DNA of 43,965 nucleotides from Candidatus Glassbacteria bacterium (lineage in GTDB: Bacteria; Gemmatimonadota; Glassbacteria; GWA2-58-10): positions 1 through 43,965 of the forward strand of contig VRUH01000011.1 in NCBI GenBank assembly GCA_019456185.1, written 5' to 3'. Made by a program: the position numbers and the translations under genes. The notes beneath the pieces were generated by a model. It was not told where the DNA came from, searched no databases, and was given only the letters and a program-made list of their open reading frames with translations. Numbering within the stretch: position 1 is the first letter of the stretch; every line of letters begins with the position of its first letter. This document shows positions 39,880 to 43,965 of the stretch, piece after piece.

Positions 39880-42761
39880 CCAACCCGGGCAAATTACGTT
39901 CACTGGAACAGGCACTGGTCTGCCGCCTGCGCGGAGAAGTGCTGTTCGATCAGGTCACCCGGGGCATCTATGCCACCGATGCAAGCAACTACATGATGAC
40001 GCCCGTAGCTGTGGTACTGCCTGTAGACGAAGACGATGTGATCGCGGTGGCCGAAATTGCCGCCGAGCTGGGGGTGAGCATTTTGCCGCGTGGGGGGGGG
40101 ACCAGCCTGGCCGGCCAGGCGGTGGGAGAATCGTTGGTCATCGATTTCACCAAGCACATGAACCGGGTTATCGAAGTAAACGAACAGGAGCGATGGGCAA
40201 GGGTCCAGCCCGGAGTGGTCCGCGACAACCTGAACGCAGAGCTTGCTGGCTGCGGCCTGCATTTTGCCCCGGATCCCGCCACCACCAGCCGGGCCACTGT
40301 GGGAGGGATGATCGGCAACAACTCTTCGGGCACCAAAAGTATAGTGTACGGCAAGACGGTGGACCATACCCTGGAGACCAGGGTGGTCCTGGCCGGTGGC
40401 CAGGTGCTGGAGCTGGCCAATCTGTCCGCCGGGGAATATGCCGCCCGCAGCGCCGGAACAGGCCGCGAGGGGGAAGTTCTGCGCGGGTTCAAGCAGATTG
40501 TGGACGGTAACCGGGAGGAGATCCTGCGCACTTTTCCCAAGGTGATGCGCCGGGTGGGAGGCTACAACCTGGACGAATTTCCCGGAGACGGGGACTGGAA
40601 TCTGGCCAAGCTGATCGTGGGCAGCGAAGGAACCCTGGCCAGCCTGACCGAGGCTAAAATCAACCTGGAACCCCTGCCCGGACACGCCGTACTCTGCGTG
40701 GTCCATTTCAGCGACTTGCTTGAGGCGATCCGGGGGGTTGAGCCGATTCTGGCCCACGGGCCCTCGGCTGTGGAAATCCTGGACCGCACGGTGATGACCC
40801 TGGCCAGGGAAAACCGCTCGACAGCATCGTTGTGCGACTTTCTTCAAAGCGATCCGGAGGCGGTGCTGATTGTGGAATTCTTTGGGGACACTCTGGAGGA
40901 AGCTCTCGGCAAGGCCGAAAAACTGCAAAGCGAACTGCGCAGTCAGCAGGTGGGCTACGCCTGCCCGCTACTGAGTGACCGGGAGTCGATGGCCAGGGTC
41001 TGGACGGTGAGGAAAAAGGGCCTGGGCTTGCTGCTGGGTATGAAAGGGGAACGTAAACCAATCCCCTTTATCGAGGATGCCTGCGTGCCGACCGCCGTGC
41101 TGGCTGAATATGTGGACCAGGTGATGGATATCTGCCGGGAACAGGAAACCCGGCTGGTAATGTACGCCCATGCCAGCGTGGGGGTTATCCATCTGCGCCC
41201 GGTGCTTGATCTGGCCCGGAGCACTGACATCGAGAGGATGAAAGCCATCGCCGAGGGGGCGTTCGAACTGGTGAAGCGTTACGGCGGATCCTGGAGCAGC
41301 GAGCATGGGGACGGGCTGGCCCGCAGTCCGTTTCTGGAAAGGTTTTACGGGCCCAGGATTTACAGCGTTTTCACCGAGGTCAAAAGGCTTTTCGACCCGG
41401 CCGGGCTGATGAATCCGGGCAAGATTATCGCTGCTCCGCCGATGGACGGGAACCTGCGCTACGGGACCGCGTACCAGCGGCCCGAGCTGGCTTCGAAATT
41501 CAGCTTCAGTGACTTCGGCGGTTTTACCGCAGCGGTGGAAATGTGCAGCGGAGTTGGCGAGTGCCGCAAGACTCTGACCGGTACCATGTGCCCAAGCTAC
41601 ATGGCCACCCGCGATGAGGAACATTCCACCCGGGGCAGGGCCAATGCCCTGCGTCTGGCCATGACCGGCGGATTCGGCCCGGACGGGCTGACCAGCAAGC
41701 GGCTTTACGAGGCTCTTGACCTGTGCCTCAGTTGCAAAGCCTGCAAATCAGAGTGTCCGAGCAATGTGGACATGGCCAGGCTGAAAAGCGAGTTCCTGCA
41801 CAGGTACCACCTGCGGCACGGCAGTACGGTGCGCGAAAAGGCCGTGGCCTCCTCTTTGAGCCTGTCCCGGTTTTTTTCGGGATGGAAAGCTCCGCTGGCC
41901 AATTTGCCGCTGAAGTCCAGCCTGTTCCGGACATTGCTGGAAAAGACGGCCGGGTTTGACCGGCGCAGAGTGCTGCCCCTGTACGCCAGGGAAACTTTTC
42001 AGCGCTGGTTCGCAGTGCGGCAGGCTAACGTTTCGGCAAAAAGAGTGGTGCTTTTCGACGACTGCTACCTGAACTACAATGAACCTCAAGTGGGCTCCTC
42101 GGCAGTGGAGTTGCTGGAATCGTGCGGCTACCAGGTGGCGTCGGCCCGGGCCGGCTGTTGCCAGCGCCCCAGAATCTCACATGGCTATCTTGACCAGGCC
42201 CGCCGCGATGGAGAAAAAACCCTGCGCCGGCTGGACGAATTTATCCGCCAGGGACTGCAGGTGGTGGTTTGCGAGCCCAGTTGCGCATCCGCGCTTACCG
42301 ACGACCTTCCAGAGCTGATCGACGATCCTGGCCTAGCAGGCAGGATCAGAGAAAACGTGCTGATGATCGACGTCTTCCTGCAAAACGAGATCGATCGCGG
42401 CAGGCTGGATATCGGCTTCACCGCTCGGGTGAAGAAGGTTTCGCTCCACGGACACTGCCATCAGAAAGCCCTTTACGGTTCCACGGCAATGATGAAAATC
42501 CTGGGCCGGGTGCCCGGCCTGGCTGTCTCTGAAATTGATTCGGGCTGCTGCGGCATGGCCGGTTCATTCGGCTATGAAAGGGAGCACTACGAGCTTTCTC
42601 TAAAAATAGGCGAGGACCGGTTGTTTCCGGCCGTAAGAAAGCTGAGCGAGGACACGGCGCTGGTGGCTTGCGGTTTCAGTTGCAGGCATCAGATCGAGCA
42701 CGCTACCGGCGTAAAAGCCCTGCACTGGGTGGAAACGATTCGTGGCAAGCTCCAAGGCTGA
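39876..42761 (+). CDS. FAD/Fe-S 2-hydroxyacid dehydrogenase (D-lactate/glycolate type, fused GlcD-GlcF layout)
   Basis: The 961-residue protein has an N-terminal FAD_binding_4 domain (ILPRGGGTSLAGQAVGESLVIDFTKHMNR; NNSSGTKSIVYGKTVDHTLE), an FAD-oxidase C-terminal domain to about 515, and a ferredoxin-like part with CSGVGECRK...MCPS and CLSCKACKSECP. Two CCG-type cysteine motifs of the GlcF/HdrD family (AGCCQRPRISHGY and SGCCGMAGSFGYEREHYE) follow. It would oxidise D-lactate or glycolate and pass electrons through Fe-S clusters to the membrane quinone pool or a soluble carrier. ATG start with AGGAG upstream. Length and domain order match YdiJ/D-lactate dehydrogenase-type fusions. Confidence 0.93.
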   Translation: MTNPGKLRSLEQALVCRLRGEVLFDQVTRGIYATDASNYMMTPVAVVLPVDEDDVIAVAEIAAELGVSILPRGGGTSLAGQAVGESLVIDFTKHMNRVIEVNEQERWARVQPGVVRDNLNAELAGCGLHFAPDPATTSRATVGGMIGNNSSGTKSIVYGKTVDHTLETRVVLAGGQVLELANLSAGEYAARSAGTGREGEVLRGFKQIVDGNREEILRTFPKVMRRVGGYNLDEFPGDGDWNLAKLIVGSEGTLASLTEAKINLEPLPGHAVLCVVHFSDLLEAIRGVEPILAHGPSAVEILDRTVMTLARENRSTASLCDFLQSDPEAVLIVEFFGDTLEEALGKAEKLQSELRSQQVGYACPLLSDRESMARVWTVRKKGLGLLLGMKGERKPIPFIEDACVPTAVLAEYVDQVMDICREQETRLVMYAHASVGVIHLRPVLDLARSTDIERMKAIAEGAFELVKRYGGSWSSEHGDGLARSPFLERFYGPRIYSVFTEVKRLFDPAGLMNPGKIIAAPPMDGNLRYGTAYQRPELASKFSFSDFGGFTAAVEMCSGVGECRKTLTGTMCPSYMATRDEEHSTRGRANALRLAMTGGFGPDGLTSKRLYEALDLCLSCKACKSECPSNVDMARLKSEFLHRYHLRHGSTVREKAVASSLSLSRFFSGWKAPLANLPLKSSLFRTLLEKTAGFDRRRVLPLYARETFQRWFAVRQANVSAKRVVLFDDCYLNYNEPQVGSSAVELLESCGYQVASARAGCCQRPRISHGYLDQARRDGEKTLRRLDEFIRQGLQVVVCEPSCASALTDDLPELIDDPGLAGRIRENVLMIDVFLQNEIDRGRLDIGFTARVKKVSLHGHCHQKALYGSTAMMKILGRVPGLAVSEIDSGCCGMAGSFGYEREHYELSLKIGEDRLFPAVRKLSEDTALVACGFSCRHQIEHATGVKALHWVETIRGKLQG

Positions 42762-42783
42762 TTGTCCGAAGCGGGTACGATAC

Positions 42784-43965
42784 TCAGCCGGCGATGAAGG
42801 GAATGGTCTGCGGACCCTGGGGCAGCACGCAGACCGAAGCTCCGGGGCCGATTTTTGCTGCCAGATTTTTTACCGTGTAATCTATGCTGCGGCAAGGTTT
42901 GAGATGGGCTCCGCTAATCTGGTCATCAGTCAGGTTCCGGCTGTAAAGGTACACTTCCGCCTTGCTGCAAACAAGGGCCAGCAACTGGGCCTCCCACATG
43001 TCCTGCACGTGAAAGCCTGGCTCCCGGAGAGTTTCAAGCAAAGAACCGATATCCTTGGCCTGGTGCAGCAGGCGGGCGAATTCGCCATGGTCGGGGATAC
43101 CGTCCCAGCAATCGGCGGCCACGATAATACTGCCTCCCGGCTTGACAATGTTGGCCGCCGCGCTCATTCCCTTGACCGCCTGATAAAGATTCAGGTCCAG
43201 GGGGTAACCCGAATTGCTGCTGATTACGATATCGAATGGTTGACTGACAGGGACCATCGCCCGCTCCCGGACAAAAGCGCAGCCGGTTTCGTGAGCTTTT
43301 TTATAATCTCCGGCAAACACTCGGGTAATCTGCTTGTTCCGGTTCAGCGCCACGTTTAGCAGAAATGCCGGCGGAGCAAGGGAGACGGCCTGGCGCACGT
43401 CCTCCCAAACCGGATTGCCCTCGGTTACGCCCCAGGTGGCCAGCGGGCTGTCGAGGTTTTTCACGCTATGGTTTCTGCAGATGGTATCCAGGGAGGCAAG
43501 GCCCGGCATGCACGCCTTGCCTCCACCTGAAAATCCTGCAAAGAAGTGGGGCTCGATAAACCCGCTAAGGATTTTCACTGTGCAGTCAAGGTACTCCCGG
43601 TGCAGCAGGATCTCGTTCCCGTCCGCTGTCGTTCCGACCGGGACGTGCGAGTCCCGGTTATTGGCATCGTTCTGAATTATTTTGTAATTGGCGGCTATCT
43701 CCTCTCCCAGCATTTCCGTTAGCTCGGATACGGTATTGGGCCGGTGAGTTCCTGTGGCGTTAAAGAGCATTATCCGATCGCGGGAGAGAGGGCCTAGTTC
43801 GTCGAGGATAGCGGAAATAAGCAAGCGGTTCGGCGCCGGCCGGGTGAGATCGCTGAATACTATACCGATCGTGTCTTCGGGCCCGATCAACGAATTCAAC
43901 GCCTGGCAGCCGATCGGCTGGCGCAGGGCCGCCCGGAGCGCCCCGGCCTGGTCGGGCAGGCCCTC
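42784..43965 (-). CDS. larA: LarA-family nickel-dependent 2-hydroxyacid racemase (5' end beyond the window)
   Basis: The frame is open to the right edge (codon phase intact at 43965); the ATG at 43899 is internal, because the preceding residues (ALRQPIGCQ) match the LarA N-terminal region. The 393 visible residues carry the family motifs SDLTRPAPN, TGTHRPNT and EPHFFAGFSGGGKACMPG, with the His and Lys that hold the pincer nickel cofactor in lactate racemase. LarA homologues also act on other 2-hydroxyacids. It converges with the dehydrogenase gene (22 bases between stops). The cofactor-building genes larB, larC and larE are not in the window. Confidence 0.9.
   Translation of the reverse strand, partial: EGLPDQAGALRAALRQPIGCQALNSLIGPEDTIGIVFSDLTRPAPNRLLISAILDELGPLSRDRIMLFNATGTHRPNTVSELTEMLGEEIAANYKIIQNDANNRDSHVPVGTTADGNEILLHREYLDCTVKILSGFIEPHFFAGFSGGGKACMPGLASLDTICRNHSVKNLDSPLATWGVTEGNPVWEDVRQAVSLAPPAFLLNVALNRNKQITRVFAGDYKKAHETGCAFVRERAMVPVSQPFDIVISSNSGYPLDLNLYQAVKGMSAAANIVKPGGSIIVAADCWDGIPDHGEFARLLHQAKDIGSLLETLREPGFHVQDMWEAQLLALVCSKAEVYLYSRNLTDDQISGAHLKPCRSIDYTVKNLAAKIGPGASVCVLPQGPQTIPFIAG

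Noticed and set aside
43834-43899. ATG at 43899 as the true LarA start
   Set aside because: The frame stays open to the window edge and the upstream residues match the conserved LarA N-terminal region, so the gene is partial.

Overview
The window reads as a chromosomal segment of a GC-rich bacterium, probably an uncultured FCB-superphylum lineage. A secreted nonaheme cytochrome ends in an NAPNPFNPSTT-type C-terminal sorting domain (type IX secretion / FlgD-like), which is characteristic of that group, and two secreted proteins carry dockerin-like Ca2+ loops. TTG and GTG starts are frequent. I cannot name the species; the lineage is an inference from domain style only.

Left part (1-8.4 kb) is an electron-transfer region. 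It holds the end of a modular multiheme cytochrome built from exact 53-residue di-heme units. A Rieske / cytochrome b6-like / nonaheme cytochrome c operon follows. Next come an AT-rich membrane protein with a winged-helix regulator behind a well-formed promoter-operator, a 97-nt four-way-junction inverted-repeat element, and the sorting-signal nonaheme cytochrome. A decayed ArsR-type gene closes the block.

Middle part (8.6-26.4 kb) is mixed. It has an acetyl-xylan-esterase-like hydrolase, an MscS channel, an FGGY kinase, a lipoprotein-type formamidase family protein, an AT-rich orphan membrane gene, a large DUF5107/TPR protein, an Ogt repair protein and a methyltransferase with an apparent export signal. 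These are followed by an excisionase-like HTH protein and two convergent CI-repressor-like proteins. A self-contained small-RNA-like unit (promoter, three-way junction, terminator; 22021-22170) precedes a second redox operon: monoheme lipoprotein, DUF5777-like beta-barrel, Rieske protein and DUF2231-like membrane protein. tRNA-Ser(GCU), an acyl carrier protein and a Gfo/Idh/MocA oxidoreductase follow.

Right part (26.8-44 kb) opens with housekeeping genes (sucC-sucD-ndk-thiL-hup, gltX) and a dockerin/FN3/SH3 surface protein. tRNA-Gln(CUG) then borders an AT-rich scar containing an integrase remnant, a 468-bp transposase-less element with ~75-bp inverted ends, and an XRE-family HTH remnant. After the scar comes a 2-hydroxyacid locus: LctP-family permease, MtaA/CmuA-type methyltransferase, class V aminotransferase, FAD/Fe-S 2-hydroxyacid dehydrogenase, and a LarA-type racemase running off the right edge.

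The best candidates for something undescribed are the two redox operons together with the modular and the sorted multiheme cytochromes (a possible route from quinol to the cell surface), the four-way-junction element at 5242-5338, and the small-RNA-like unit at 22056-22170.
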